A stretch of DNA of 64,000 bases from CAZSAK01 sp964605155 (GTDB lineage: Bacteria > Pseudomonadota > Gammaproteobacteria > SZUA-140): assembly GCA_964605155.1 (NCBI GenBank), contig CAZSAK010000010.1:23927-87926 (forward strand), in the 5' to 3' direction. Positions 1 to 7,724 of this stretch are shown here, one piece after another (position 1 is the stretch's first letter; each line of letters opens with the position of its first letter). Position numbers and translations under genes: made by a program. The notes beneath the pieces were generated by a model. The model made no database searches, was not told the DNA's origin, and saw only the letters and a program-made list of their open reading frames with translations.

Positions 1-425
1 TACACCGGGATGTGGACGTAGTACAGCAGGAAAATGGAGTGCAATGCAGCACGCGCCATAATTCCATCAAGTCGAAGGCCATGTCCGGTACGATGCGTGC
101 CCTGATCAATAATATGGTCAAGGGTGTCAGTCAGGGATATGAACGGAAACTGGAACTGGTCGGCGTTGGTTACCGTGCCCAGGCCCAGGGAAAGAATCTC
201 AACCTGACATTGGGATTCTCACACCCCGTGGTCTATCCGGTGCCGGACGGAATTGCCATCGAAACGCCAAGCCAGACGGAAATCGTGGTGAAAGGTATCG
301 ACAAACAAAAGGTTGGCCAGGTGGCCGCGGAGATCAGGGAGCATCGTCCGCCGGAACCCTACAAGGGTAAAGGTGTGCGCTATGCTGATGAACAGATTAT
401 TCTGAAAGAAGCCAAAAAGAAATAA
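1..425 (+). CDS. rplF: 50S ribosomal protein L6, 5'-truncated by the window edge
   Basis: This is the C-terminal part of ribosomal protein L6, which binds 23S rRNA near the sarcin-ricin loop. The frame is open to the window edge, so the real start lies upstream; the GTG at 12 is only an internal codon. The recognisable L6 signatures are LVGVGYRA, LGFSHPV, a TEIVVKG stretch and the closing GKGVRYADE followed by a basic tail ending in KKK. About 140 of the usual 177 residues are present. rplR follows after 11 bases, as in the conserved spc operon order. Confidence 0.97.
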   Translation, partial: HRDVDVVQQENGVQCSTRHNSIKSKAMSGTMRALINNMVKGVSQGYERKLELVGVGYRAQAQGKNLNLTLGFSHPVVYPVPDGIAIETPSQTEIVVKGIDKQKVGQVAAEIREHRPPEPYKGKGVRYADEQIILKEAKKK

Positions 426-436
426 CAGGTAAGGTT

Positions 437-793
437 GTGGAGAAGAAATCATCACGTTTGCGCCGCGCTCGTCGCACTAGGGCGAAGATCAGGGAGCTGG
501 GAATGCACCGCCTGGCGGTTCACCGTACGCCACGGCATATCTATGCGCAGCTGTTCAAGCCTGGGGGTTCCGAAGTTATCGCCTGTGCTTCCACACTCGA
601 TAATGAGGTAAAGGTAAACCTCAAGAGTGGTAGCGGTAACATTGCCGCGGCAACGGCGGTGGGCAATCTGATCGCTACGCGCGCACGTGCCGCGGGTATC
701 TCAAAGGTAGCCTTTGACCGTTCGGGTTTCAAGTATCATGGTCGCGTCAAGGCATTGGCCGACGCGGCACGCGAGCAGGGCCTTGAATTCTAG
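437..793 (+). CDS. rplR: 50S ribosomal protein L18
   Basis: L18 binds 5S rRNA and helps anchor it in the large subunit. The product is 118 residues, the family length, with an arginine-rich N-terminus (RRARRTRAKIRE) and the conserved end in which RSGFKYHGRVKALADAAREQGLEF-like residues occur. The start is GTG at 437, preceded by an AGGTAAGG Shine-Dalgarno-like stretch. It lies between rplF and rpsE in the standard spc order. Confidence 0.97.
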   Translation: MEKKSSRLRRARRTRAKIRELGMHRLAVHRTPRHIYAQLFKPGGSEVIACASTLDNEVKVNLKSGSGNIAAATAVGNLIATRARAAGISKVAFDRSGFKYHGRVKALADAAREQGLEF

Positions 794-820
794 GGTTGTG
801 TCACACCAAGAGGTTAACCA

Positions 821-1327
821 ATGAGCAGATTAGACGTCTCGGACAGTAGTGATGAAATGCAGGAAAAACTGGTCGCCGTCAGGCGTGTGGCCAAGGTGGT
901 CAAGGGCGGACGGCAGTTCGGTTTTTCGGCATTGACGGTTGTCGGTGATGGTCAGGGCAAGGTGGGATTCGGCAGCGGCAAGGCGCGGGAAGTGCCGGTC
1001 GCCATACAAAAGGCGATGGAGAATGCGCGCCGTAACATGATCGACATCAGGCTCAACGAGGTCACACTGCAATACCCGATTACGGCGCGCCACGGTGCTG
1101 CCAAGGTATTCATGCAACCCGCATCACCCGGTACCGGAATTATCGCCGGCGGTGCCATGCGTGCGGTATTCGAGGTGCTGGGTGTCCAGGATGTGCTGGC
1201 AAAATGCATCGGTTCATCGAATCCGGTGAACGTCGTACGTGCAACCATCAACGGCCTCAAATCGATGGCCAGTCCGGAATCGGTCGCAGCCAAACGCGGC
1301 AAGAAGGTAAAAGAGATATTGGGTTGA
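821..1327 (+). CDS. rpsE: 30S ribosomal protein S5
   Basis: S5 is a small-subunit protein involved in decoding accuracy and in the mRNA entry channel. The 168-residue product has the double-stranded-RNA-binding-like N-terminal domain (VVKGGRQFGFSAL, then GKVGFGSGKA) and the C-terminal domain with the PASPGTGIIAGGAMRAV signature. The length matches E. coli S5 (167). rpmD starts four bases after its stop, so the two are probably translationally linked. Confidence 0.98.
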   Translation: MSRLDVSDSSDEMQEKLVAVRRVAKVVKGGRQFGFSALTVVGDGQGKVGFGSGKAREVPVAIQKAMENARRNMIDIRLNEVTLQYPITARHGAAKVFMQPASPGTGIIAGGAMRAVFEVLGVQDVLAKCIGSSNPVNVVRATINGLKSMASPESVAAKRGKKVKEILG

Positions 1328-1331
1328 ATCT

Positions 1332-1520
1332 ATGCCTGCAAAGAAAAAAATCAAGGTAACCCTGGTGCGCAGCCTCCACGGCCGGCTTCCAAAGCATAAG
1401 GACTGTATATCAGGTCTTGGCCTGCGCCGCATGCATCAAACGGTCGAGGTCGAGGATACCCCCGCTGTGCGTGGCATGATTAACAAGACCTCCTATATGT
1501 TAAAGGTCGAGGAACAGTAA
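1332..1520 (+). CDS. rpmD: 50S ribosomal protein L30
   Basis: L30 is a small two-layer protein of the large subunit. The product is 62 residues with the family pattern KVTLVRSLHGRLPKHKDCISGLGLRRM and a VRGMINK element near the end. The stop is followed immediately by the rplO start at 1521, a zero-spacing junction that suggests translational coupling. Confidence 0.97.
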   Translation: MPAKKKIKVTLVRSLHGRLPKHKDCISGLGLRRMHQTVEVEDTPAVRGMINKTSYMLKVEEQ

Positions 1521-1955
1521 ATGCATCTAAATACCCTTAAACCGGCTGACGGAGCAAAACGGACACGCCATCGTGTCGGACGCGGTATCGGCTCGGGTTC
1601 AGGCAAGACCTGCGGCCGCGGGCATAAGGGGCAGCACGCCCGTGCCGGCGGTTTCCACAAGGTCGGATTCGAAGGCGGGCAGATGCCTTTGCAACGGCGG
1701 CTGCCAAAGATCGGGTTTACCTCGCGAAAGGCGCCTCTCAAGGCCGAGGTGCGGTTGCATGAACTTGCCAAGGTCAGTGCCGACATAATCGATCTTGCGG
1801 CTCTCAAGGCGGCGAATATCGTGTCGCGTAATGTCATACAGGCAAAGGTCATTTCCTCGGGCGAAATTCAGATACCCGTAACCTTGCGTGGGATCGCTGT
1901 TACCAAAGGGGCACGAGCTGCGATCGAGGCCGCGGGCGGCAAGATAGAGATATAA
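1521..1955 (+). CDS. rplO: 50S ribosomal protein L15
   Basis: L15 is a 23S rRNA-binding assembly protein. The 144-residue product has the glycine-rich, basic N-terminal tail (RGIGSGSGKTCGRGHKGQ), the FEGGQMPLQRRLPK signature, and the C-terminal domain ending in AGGKIEI. Its stop abuts the secY start codon with no intervening base, so secY translation is probably coupled to rplO. Confidence 0.98.
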   Translation: MHLNTLKPADGAKRTRHRVGRGIGSGSGKTCGRGHKGQHARAGGFHKVGFEGGQMPLQRRLPKIGFTSRKAPLKAEVRLHELAKVSADIIDLAALKAANIVSRNVIQAKVISSGEIQIPVTLRGIAVTKGARAAIEAAGGKIEI

Positions 1956-3290
1956 ATGGTCGCCTCACGATCATCGCTGGCCGGTGGAATAGGTGGCCTC
2001 GGCCGCCTGACCGAACTCAGGCGCCGACTGTTATTCGTACTGGGCGCACTGCTGGTGTTTCGTATCGGCACCTTCATACCGGTACCGGGTATCGATCCGG
2101 AGGTGCTCAATACCCTGTTTGAACAGACCCGCGGCACCATCATGGAGATGTTCAACATGTTTTCAGGGGGTGCGCTGGGACGGCTCTCTCTGTTTGCCTT
2201 GAGCGTCATGCCCTATATTTCGGCGTCGATTATCATCCAGTTGCTATCCGCCGTTAATCCCAAGCTTGAACAACTGAAAAAGGAAGGCGAGGCGGGACGT
2301 CGCAAACTGACTGAATATACGCGTTACCTGACGGTTACCCTCGCCATGTTCCAGTCGCTGGGTATCGCCATTGCCCTTGAAGGCCAGCGCATCGGTAATG
2401 ATCCCCTGGTGATGGATCCAGGCTGGTCATTTCGTATCACCGCGGTATTGTCGCTGGTGGGTGGAACGATGTTCCTGGTGTGGCTGGGGGAGCAGGTGAC
2501 CGAACGCGGCGTCGGCAACGGTATTTCAATCATTATCTTCTCAGGTATTGTGGCGGGACTTCCCGCGGCCATTGGCAATACCCTCGAACTGGCACGGACC
2601 GGCGAGTTGCATGTCTTGATGGTGCTGGTAATACTGGCGCTTGCCCTGGTAGTGACGGGGTGCGTGGTCTTCATGGAGCGGGGCCAAAGACGCATCACCG
2701 TCAACTACGCCAAGCGCCAGCAGGGGCGCAAGGTCTACGCAGGGCAGACCAGTCACTTGCCGCTGAAGGTCAATATGGCCGGTGTGATACCACCGATCTT
2801 CGCATCGGCGATTATCATGTTCCCGGCGACGATGGGCAGCTGGTTCAGTGGCACGGAAGGCATGAAATGGTTGACCACCATTTCCAATACCCTGTCACCG
2901 GGACAACCCATCTACATCATCGTTTTTGCCGTGGCGATCATATTTTTCTGTTTCTTCTATACTGCCCTGCAGTTCAATCCCAAGGATACCGCCGATAATC
3001 TCAAGAAATCCGGTGCGTTCATCCCGGGTATTCGGCCGGGTGAGCAGACAGCCCGTTACATCGATTCGGTCATGACGCGCCTGACGCTGGTAGGGGCGTT
3101 ATACATTACCGCAGTGTGCCTGCTACCTCAGTTCATGATCCAGTACTGGAATGTCCCCTTTTATTTTGGCGGTACTTCGTTGCTGATTATCGTCGTTGTC
3201 GTCATGGACTTCATGGCCCAGGTACAGGCACATCTGATGTCACATCAGTATGACAGCCTGCTTAAAAAGTCCAAACTCAAGGGCAGGTAG
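1956..3290 (+). CDS. secY: Preprotein translocase subunit SecY
   Basis: SecY forms the protein-conducting channel of the Sec translocase in the inner membrane. The 444-residue product is close to E. coli SecY (443) and shows the expected ten hydrophobic segments. Recognisable parts are the plug and TM2 region (MFSGGALGRLSLFALSVMPYISASI), the first large cytoplasmic loop motif GEAGRRKLTEYTRYLT, and the conserved loop ERGQRRITVNYAKRQ. It lies in the spc operon between rplO and rpmJ. Confidence 0.99.
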   Translation: MVASRSSLAGGIGGLGRLTELRRRLLFVLGALLVFRIGTFIPVPGIDPEVLNTLFEQTRGTIMEMFNMFSGGALGRLSLFALSVMPYISASIIIQLLSAVNPKLEQLKKEGEAGRRKLTEYTRYLTVTLAMFQSLGIAIALEGQRIGNDPLVMDPGWSFRITAVLSLVGGTMFLVWLGEQVTERGVGNGISIIIFSGIVAGLPAAIGNTLELARTGELHVLMVLVILALALVVTGCVVFMERGQRRITVNYAKRQQGRKVYAGQTSHLPLKVNMAGVIPPIFASAIIMFPATMGSWFSGTEGMKWLTTISNTLSPGQPIYIIVFAVAIIFFCFFYTALQFNPKDTADNLKKSGAFIPGIRPGEQTARYIDSVMTRLTLVGALYITAVCLLPQFMIQYWNVPFYFGGTSLLIIVVVVMDFMAQVQAHLMSHQYDSLLKKSKLKGR

Positions 3291-3345
3291 ACAGCATGAC
3301 GGATATTATTACCAAGATTAACCAGTTATTGTCCCTGGAGAAGCT

Positions 3346-3459
3346 ATGAAAGTACGTGCATCGGTCAAAAAGCTTTGCCGCCATTGCAAGATTATCCGCC
3401 GCAACGGCGTCGTACGCGTTATCTGTAAGGATGCGCGCCACAAGCAACGTCAGGGTTGA
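3346..3459 (+). CDS. rpmJ: 50S ribosomal protein L36 (zinc-ribbon form)
   Basis: This short gene encodes a 37-residue L36, starting MKVRASVKKLCRHC and ending HKQRQG. It keeps the zinc ligands Cys11, Cys14, Cys27 and His32, so it is the zinc-binding form. A GGAG sequence lies just ahead of the ATG. It sits after secY, its usual place at the end of the spc operon. Confidence 0.96.
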   Translation: MKVRASVKKLCRHCKIIRRNGVVRVICKDARHKQRQG

Positions 3460-3497
3460 TACGGCGATGTATAGAGCCAAACGTTGCTGCTTGATTG

Positions 3498-3526
3498 TTG
3501 ATTTCCATATAGTTTGGGCATACAAT
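3498..3526 (+). promoter_or_regulatory. Candidate sigma-70 promoter for the alpha operon
   Basis: A TTGATT box at 3498-3503 and a TACAAT box at 3521-3526 are separated by exactly 17 bases, in the 112-base gap between rpmJ and rpsM. A short AGCC-GCAA-GGCT hairpin lies between this promoter and the rpsM start. This could give rpsM-rpsK-rpsD-rpoA-rplQ its own transcription start, in addition to readthrough from spc. Confidence 0.5.
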
Positions 3527-3571
3527 TACCCGTTTTCGCAGCCGCAAGGCTATAGTAATTAGGAGTCTCCC

Positions 3572-3928
3572 TTGGCCCGTATTGCAGGAATTAACATACC
3601 GGATCAAAAACATACTGTCATCGCCCTGACGGCGATCTACGGTATCGGTAACACGCGTGCGCGCAAGATATGTGAGGCCAGCAAGATCGTCCCGACATCC
3701 AAGGTCAAGGATTTGACCGAGGGGGAACTCGAGGCATTACGGACCGAGGTCGGCAGATTTGCGGTGGAAGGAGATTTGCGTCGTGATGTGACCATGAACA
3801 TAAAGCGCCTGATGGATCTGGGAACGTACCGTGGCATGCGTCACCGCCGCGGACTTCCAGTGCATGGCCAACGGACCAAAACCAATGCACGTACCCGTAA
3901 AGGGCCTCGCAAGGCGATCAAGAGATAA
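3572..3928 (+). CDS. rpsM: 30S ribosomal protein S13
   Basis: S13 sits in the head of the 30S subunit and contacts P-site tRNA and the 50S subunit. The 118-residue product begins MARIAGINIP and carries the helix-two-turn-helix region (AIYGIGNTRARKICE) and the basic tail HGQRTKTNARTRKGPRK. The start codon is TTG at 3572 with a TTAGGAG Shine-Dalgarno sequence six bases upstream; there is no in-frame ATG nearby and the S13 N-terminus is invariant, so TTG is the real start. It is the first gene of the alpha operon. Confidence 0.97.
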   Translation: MARIAGINIPDQKHTVIALTAIYGIGNTRARKICEASKIVPTSKVKDLTEGELEALRTEVGRFAVEGDLRRDVTMNIKRLMDLGTYRGMRHRRGLPVHGQRTKTNARTRKGPRKAIKR

Positions 3929-3955
3929 CCAACACAGGAAAGAGTAGCGGAGCTG

Positions 3956-4345
3956 ATGGCAAAAGCGAGTGTACGTGCACGTAAACGTGTAAAGAAGAAT
4001 GTCGCCGATGGTGTGGCACATATCCATGCATCATTTAACAACACCATCATCACTATTACGGATCGCCAGGGAAACACCCTGGCATGGGCGTCCGCGGGGG
4101 GGTCGGGGTTTCGCGGTTCTCGCAAGAGTACCCCTTTTGCCGCGCAGGTTGCCGCTGAGAGGGCCAGTACAACTGCCAAGGAATACGGGCTGAAAAATGT
4201 CGACGTGCTCGTCAAAGGTCCCGGTCCCGGCCGGGATTCGGCGGTGCGCGCCTTGAATGCGGCAGGATTCAAGATCAGCACTATTTCGGACGTGACACCG
4301 ATCCCGCATAACGGCTGTCGTCCACCTAAAAAACGGCGCGTCTGA
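3956..4345 (+). CDS. rpsK: 30S ribosomal protein S11
   Basis: S11 lies on the platform of the 30S subunit near the mRNA exit. The 129-residue product has the family signatures HIHASFNNTIITITD, GFRGSRKSTPFAAQ and the terminal IPHNGCRPPKKRRV. The length equals that of E. coli S11. It is placed between rpsM and rpsD as in most bacteria. Confidence 0.98.
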   Translation: MAKASVRARKRVKKNVADGVAHIHASFNNTIITITDRQGNTLAWASAGGSGFRGSRKSTPFAAQVAAERASTTAKEYGLKNVDVLVKGPGPGRDSAVRALNAAGFKISTISDVTPIPHNGCRPPKKRRV

Positions 4346-4381
4346 TCATCCAGGTTAATGAATAAAGAGGCTTAAGTGTAA

Positions 4382-5008
4382 GTGGCTAAATATACAGGTG
4401 CAAAATGTCGTCAATGCCGCCGCCAGGGCGAGAAACTGTTTCTTAAGGGTGAAAAATGTTTTACCGCAAAGTGTGCCATTGAAAAGCGCGGGTTTCCGCC
4501 AGGGCAACACGGTAAACGCCGTACCCGCATGACCGACTACGCGACCCAGTTGCGTGAGAAACAGAAGGTGCGCTGGATTTACGGTGTACTTGAAAGACAG
4601 TTTCATCGTTATTATGTTGAGGCTGACAGGCGCAAGGGCTCCACAGGTGAAAACCTGTTGCAGATCCTCGAGAGCCGCCTTGACAATGTCGTCTACCGGA
4701 TGGGATTGGGCGCCTCTCGAAGTGAGGCGCGCCAACTGGTCCGGCACAATGCTATTACCGTCAATGGTCGCAAGGTCAACATCCCGAGTTATTCGGTAAC
4801 GCCGGATGACGTGATTGCGGTTGACGAAAAGGCCGGCAAGCAATTGCGTATCCAGGGTGCGCTCGATTTTTCGCAGCAGCAGGGCTTTCCGGAGTGGATG
4901 GATGTTGACACCAGCAAGATGCAGGGCGTGTTCAAGGCGAATCCTGAGCGCAGTGATCTGCCGGCGGAAATCAACGAGCATCTGATCGTAGAGTTGTACT
5001 CTAAGTAA
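4382..5008 (+). CDS. rpsD: 30S ribosomal protein S4 (four-cysteine form)
   Basis: S4 nucleates 30S assembly and in enterobacteria also represses its own operon. The 208-residue product starts at GTG 4382 (MAKYTGAKCRQC). The S4 RNA-binding domain is visible as ESRLDNVVYRMGLGASRSEARQLVRHNAITVNG. Unlike E. coli S4, it keeps Cys9, Cys12, Cys26 and Cys31 in the spacing of the zinc-finger form known from Thermus S4, so it probably binds zinc. rpoA follows after 45 bases. Confidence 0.98.
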   Translation: MAKYTGAKCRQCRRQGEKLFLKGEKCFTAKCAIEKRGFPPGQHGKRRTRMTDYATQLREKQKVRWIYGVLERQFHRYYVEADRRKGSTGENLLQILESRLDNVVYRMGLGASRSEARQLVRHNAITVNGRKVNIPSYSVTPDDVIAVDEKAGKQLRIQGALDFSQQQGFPEWMDVDTSKMQGVFKANPERSDLPAEINEHLIVELYSK

Positions 5009-5053
5009 CAGCTTTTTTGCTTTAAATCTATTGTCCATAAGAGAGGACTTTCC

Positions 5054-6076
5054 ATGCAGGGTTCAGCAACAGACTTTCTAAAACCACGACTGGTTGACGT
5101 CCAGATCGTCAATGATCAACGGGCGAAAATCACACTGGAACCGCTGGAGCGCGGTTTCGGACACACATTGGGTAACGCATTGAGGCGCATCCTGCTGTCA
5201 TCGATACCGGGATGTGCCGTTACCGAGGTCGAAATCCAGAATGTTCTGCATGAATACACCACTGTTGAGGGTGTGCAGGAAGACGTCATCGATATCATGC
5301 TCAATCTCAAGGGTCTTGCCATCCGCATGAACGGCCGTACCGAAGCGACGTTGAGCCTGAAGAAGAAAGGGCCGGGGCAGATGCTGGCCAGTGACATTGA
5401 GCTGAGTCATGATGTAGAAATCATCAATCCGGACCATGTGATTGCCAATCTGACCGAGGCCGGTGAGCTGAACATGGTCCTCAAGGTAGAACGTGGACGC
5501 GGTTATCAGCCGGCCAACAGCAGGATGGGGGCCGACGAAAGCAGCAGGCCGATCGGCAAACTGTTGCTTGATGCATCATTCAGCCCGGTCAATCGCGTTG
5601 CCTATGTCGTGGACAGCGCCCGCGTCGAGCAGCGCACGGACCTTGATAAACTGATTATCGAGCTTGAAACAAACGGCAGTATCGATCCTGAAGAGGCGAT
5701 ACGGCGTGCAGCGACGATTCTCAAGGATCAATTGTCGATCTTTGTCGATCTCGAATCCACGGTGGAGGAAGAGCCTGCACCCCAGGAAGCGGAAATCGAT
5801 CCGATCCTGCTGCGTCCCGTCGACGATCTTGAATTGACGGTTCGTTCGGCGAATTGTCTCAAGGCTGAAAACATTCACTACATCGGTGATTTGATACAAC
5901 GCACCGAGGTCGAATTATTAAAAACACCGAATCTGGGCAAGAAATCCCTGACCGAGATCAAGGATGTGCTTGCTACCCACGGTCTGTCGCTCGGTATGCG
6001 CCTTGATAACTGGCCACCCCAGGGGCTTGAAGCCAAGGCGGCAAATTCCGAAAAAGAAGAGCAGATATCTGCGTGA
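5054..6076 (+). CDS. rpoA: DNA-directed RNA polymerase alpha subunit
   Basis: The alpha subunit dimer seeds RNA polymerase assembly, and its C-terminal domain contacts UP elements and activators. The 340-residue product has the N-terminal assembly domain (LEPLERGFGHTLGNALRRILLSS) to about residue 235, an acidic linker (EEEPAPQEAE), and the C-terminal domain with LRPVDDLELTVRSANCLKAE and the TPNLGKKSLTEIKDVL helix. It is slightly longer than the E. coli protein (329) because of an extra tail after the C-terminal domain. It lies in the alpha operon before rplQ. Confidence 0.99.
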   Translation: MQGSATDFLKPRLVDVQIVNDQRAKITLEPLERGFGHTLGNALRRILLSSIPGCAVTEVEIQNVLHEYTTVEGVQEDVIDIMLNLKGLAIRMNGRTEATLSLKKKGPGQMLASDIELSHDVEIINPDHVIANLTEAGELNMVLKVERGRGYQPANSRMGADESSRPIGKLLLDASFSPVNRVAYVVDSARVEQRTDLDKLIIELETNGSIDPEEAIRRAATILKDQLSIFVDLESTVEEEPAPQEAEIDPILLRPVDDLELTVRSANCLKAENIHYIGDLIQRTEVELLKTPNLGKKSLTEIKDVLATHGLSLGMRLDNWPPQGLEAKAANSEKEEQISA

Positions 6077-6096
6077 GAAAATGACAGGATACCGTT

Positions 6097-6495
6097 ATGC
6101 GACATCGTAACAGTGGTAGAAAGCTAAACGTCAACAGCAGTCATCGTCGCGCCATGTTCAAGAACATGACTGCGTCCCTGATGCGGCACGAGGTTATTAA
6201 AACCACCTTGCCGAAGGCAAAGGAATTGCGCCGTGTTGTCGAGCCCCTGATCACGCTTGCCAAGAAGGATGATGTTGCAAAGCGCCGCCTGGCATTCTCG
6301 CGTATCAGGGACAGGGAAGTGGTGACCAAGCTGTTTAACGAGCTAGGACCACGTTACAAGGAACGTCCCGGCGGTTATATACGTATTCTTAAATGCGGAT
6401 TTCGTTCCGGTGACAACGCACCGATGGCGATTGTGGAACTGGTAGATCGACCGAATTCAGAGGTTCAGGGGGGAGCAGCGGTAAACGCTGAGTGA
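6097..6495 (+). CDS. rplQ: 50S ribosomal protein L17
   Basis: L17 is a large-subunit protein near the peptide exit. The 132-residue product opens MRHRNSGRKLNVNSSHRRAM and contains the MTASLMRHEVIKTTLPKAKELRRV signature. It ends the alpha operon and is followed within about ten bases by a strong intrinsic terminator. Confidence 0.98.
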   Translation: MRHRNSGRKLNVNSSHRRAMFKNMTASLMRHEVIKTTLPKAKELRRVVEPLITLAKKDDVAKRRLAFSRIRDREVVTKLFNELGPRYKERPGGYIRILKCGFRSGDNAPMAIVELVDRPNSEVQGGAAVNAE

Positions 6496-6500
6496 AGATA

Positions 6501-6530
6501 AAAAACCGGGTAATCGCCCGGTTTTTTATT
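6501..6530 (+). terminator. Intrinsic terminator of the alpha operon
   Basis: AACCGGG at 6504-6510 pairs with CCCGGTT at 6517-6523 across a six-base loop, and is followed by a run of T. The stem is seven base pairs and GC-rich. The upstream A-run makes it partly bidirectional. Confidence 0.9.
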
Positions 6531-6588
6531 GCCGCATTTCAGCCAGCATCCGGGTGACCATCACACCCCGCCTTGATGGTTGTTTTGT

Positions 6589-6777
6589 TTATGCAGCAGG
6601 AAGGGTGTGGGTTGTAACGGGAGGGTTTTGCGGGATATCGAAGGGTGTAGTTTTGGTTGTCAGGTTCCGCAGCGCACGTTGTGCTTCTTCAAAACTTTCA
6701 AAGACCATTAATGTCTTGCCATGGTTGGTAAGCAGCGTCGCGGTTTTGTCCGGCCACATCTTGATAAAATATTTCAT
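6589..6777 (-). CDS. Small protein of unknown function
   Basis: I do not recognise this 62-residue protein. It opens MKYFIKMWPDKTATLLTNHG and contains an acidic helix (FESFEEAQRALRNL) and a proline/threonine-rich end. A GGAAGG sequence seven bases ahead of the ATG supports translation. It lies convergent to rplQ and its terminator and diverges from the SAM hydrolase gene. The composition is protein-like, with no signal peptide or membrane segment, so a small cytoplasmic protein is likely. Confidence 0.55.
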   Translation of the reverse strand: MKYFIKMWPDKTATLLTNHGKTLMVFESFEEAQRALRNLTTKTTPFDIPQNPPVTTHTLPAA

Positions 6778-6908
6778 TGGTTTACCTTCCTGTTGTGATT
6801 TGTAAAAAGATTATGTGTATTGTATGAAGTTTTTAAGACAAAACAATGAAGTCTGCGTTACAAATACACAAAACGGCCAGCTTATAGGGGGTTATACTCA
6901 CTGATCAC

Positions 6909-7658
6909 ATGACGGGGCGACCGATGATTGTTGTGTTCACCGACTTTGGCGTCGAAGGGCCATACATCGGCCAAATGAAGGCAGTGCTGGCCCGGCACGC
7001 ACCTGACAGCCCGGTCATTGATCTCTTTTATGATGTTCCTGCATATGACATCAGGGCGGCCGCCTATCTGCTCGCGGCATATGGCACGGGCTTTGAGCCG
7101 GACACCGTTTTTCTATGTGTGGTGGACCCCGGCGTAGGTGGTTCACGCAAACCCGTTGTAGTGGAGGTGGACGGTTGCCTGTATGTCGGTCCTGACAACG
7201 GCCTGTTTGAAATCATCGCGCAACACGGCAGTATAGTGCGATGGCGCGAGATCATATGGCGTCCGGAAATGCTGTCCGCTACGTTTCATGGCCGCGATCT
7301 GTTTGCACCGGTCGCAGCGCGTCTGGCGAGAGGTGAAACGCTGCAGAATGAACTGCGTGAGCTGCCCCGGCACAATGAAACGATCAGGCCGGAGGATCAT
7401 GCAAGTATTATCTATATCGATCACTTTGGTAATGCCATAACCGGGATTCGCGCCGTTTCCGTTTCAAAACAGAGCCGCTTCCGTATCAGTGGTCATACCG
7501 TATCCTGTGCCAGGACATTTTCCGATGTCAATGAGGGCACGCCGTTCTGGTATGAAAACTCCAACGGCCTGGTTGAGATTGCTGTCAATCAGGGCAGGGC
7601 GGATACATTGATGCAGATCGAGGTGGGTGATACCGTAGAATGTCTGCAATCTGACTGA
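6909..7658 (+). CDS. S-adenosyl-L-methionine hydrolase (SAM hydroxide adenosyltransferase family)
   Basis: Members of this family (formerly DUF62) split S-adenosylmethionine with water to give adenosine and methionine; the fluorinase and chlorinase enzymes are relatives that use halide instead. The 249-residue product shows the N-terminal TDFG motif with Asp12, DPGVGG, YVGPDNGLF and FHGRDLFAPVAARLA, in the order expected. The C-terminal small domain begins near YIDHFGNAITG, where the Asn is part of the nucleoside site in the family. A second ATG at 6924 is a possible start. It stands alone, followed by the AI-2E exporter gene. Confidence 0.85.
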   Translation: MTGRPMIVVFTDFGVEGPYIGQMKAVLARHAPDSPVIDLFYDVPAYDIRAAAYLLAAYGTGFEPDTVFLCVVDPGVGGSRKPVVVEVDGCLYVGPDNGLFEIIAQHGSIVRWREIIWRPEMLSATFHGRDLFAPVAARLARGETLQNELRELPRHNETIRPEDHASIIYIDHFGNAITGIRAVSVSKQSRFRISGHTVSCARTFSDVNEGTPFWYENSNGLVEIAVNQGRADTLMQIEVGDTVECLQSD

Positions 7659-7724
7659 CGATGGAAAATATAGTGAATATAGCGGCCTGCCCGTTGTGTC
7701 CGTAATGGATTATCGTTAATAACC

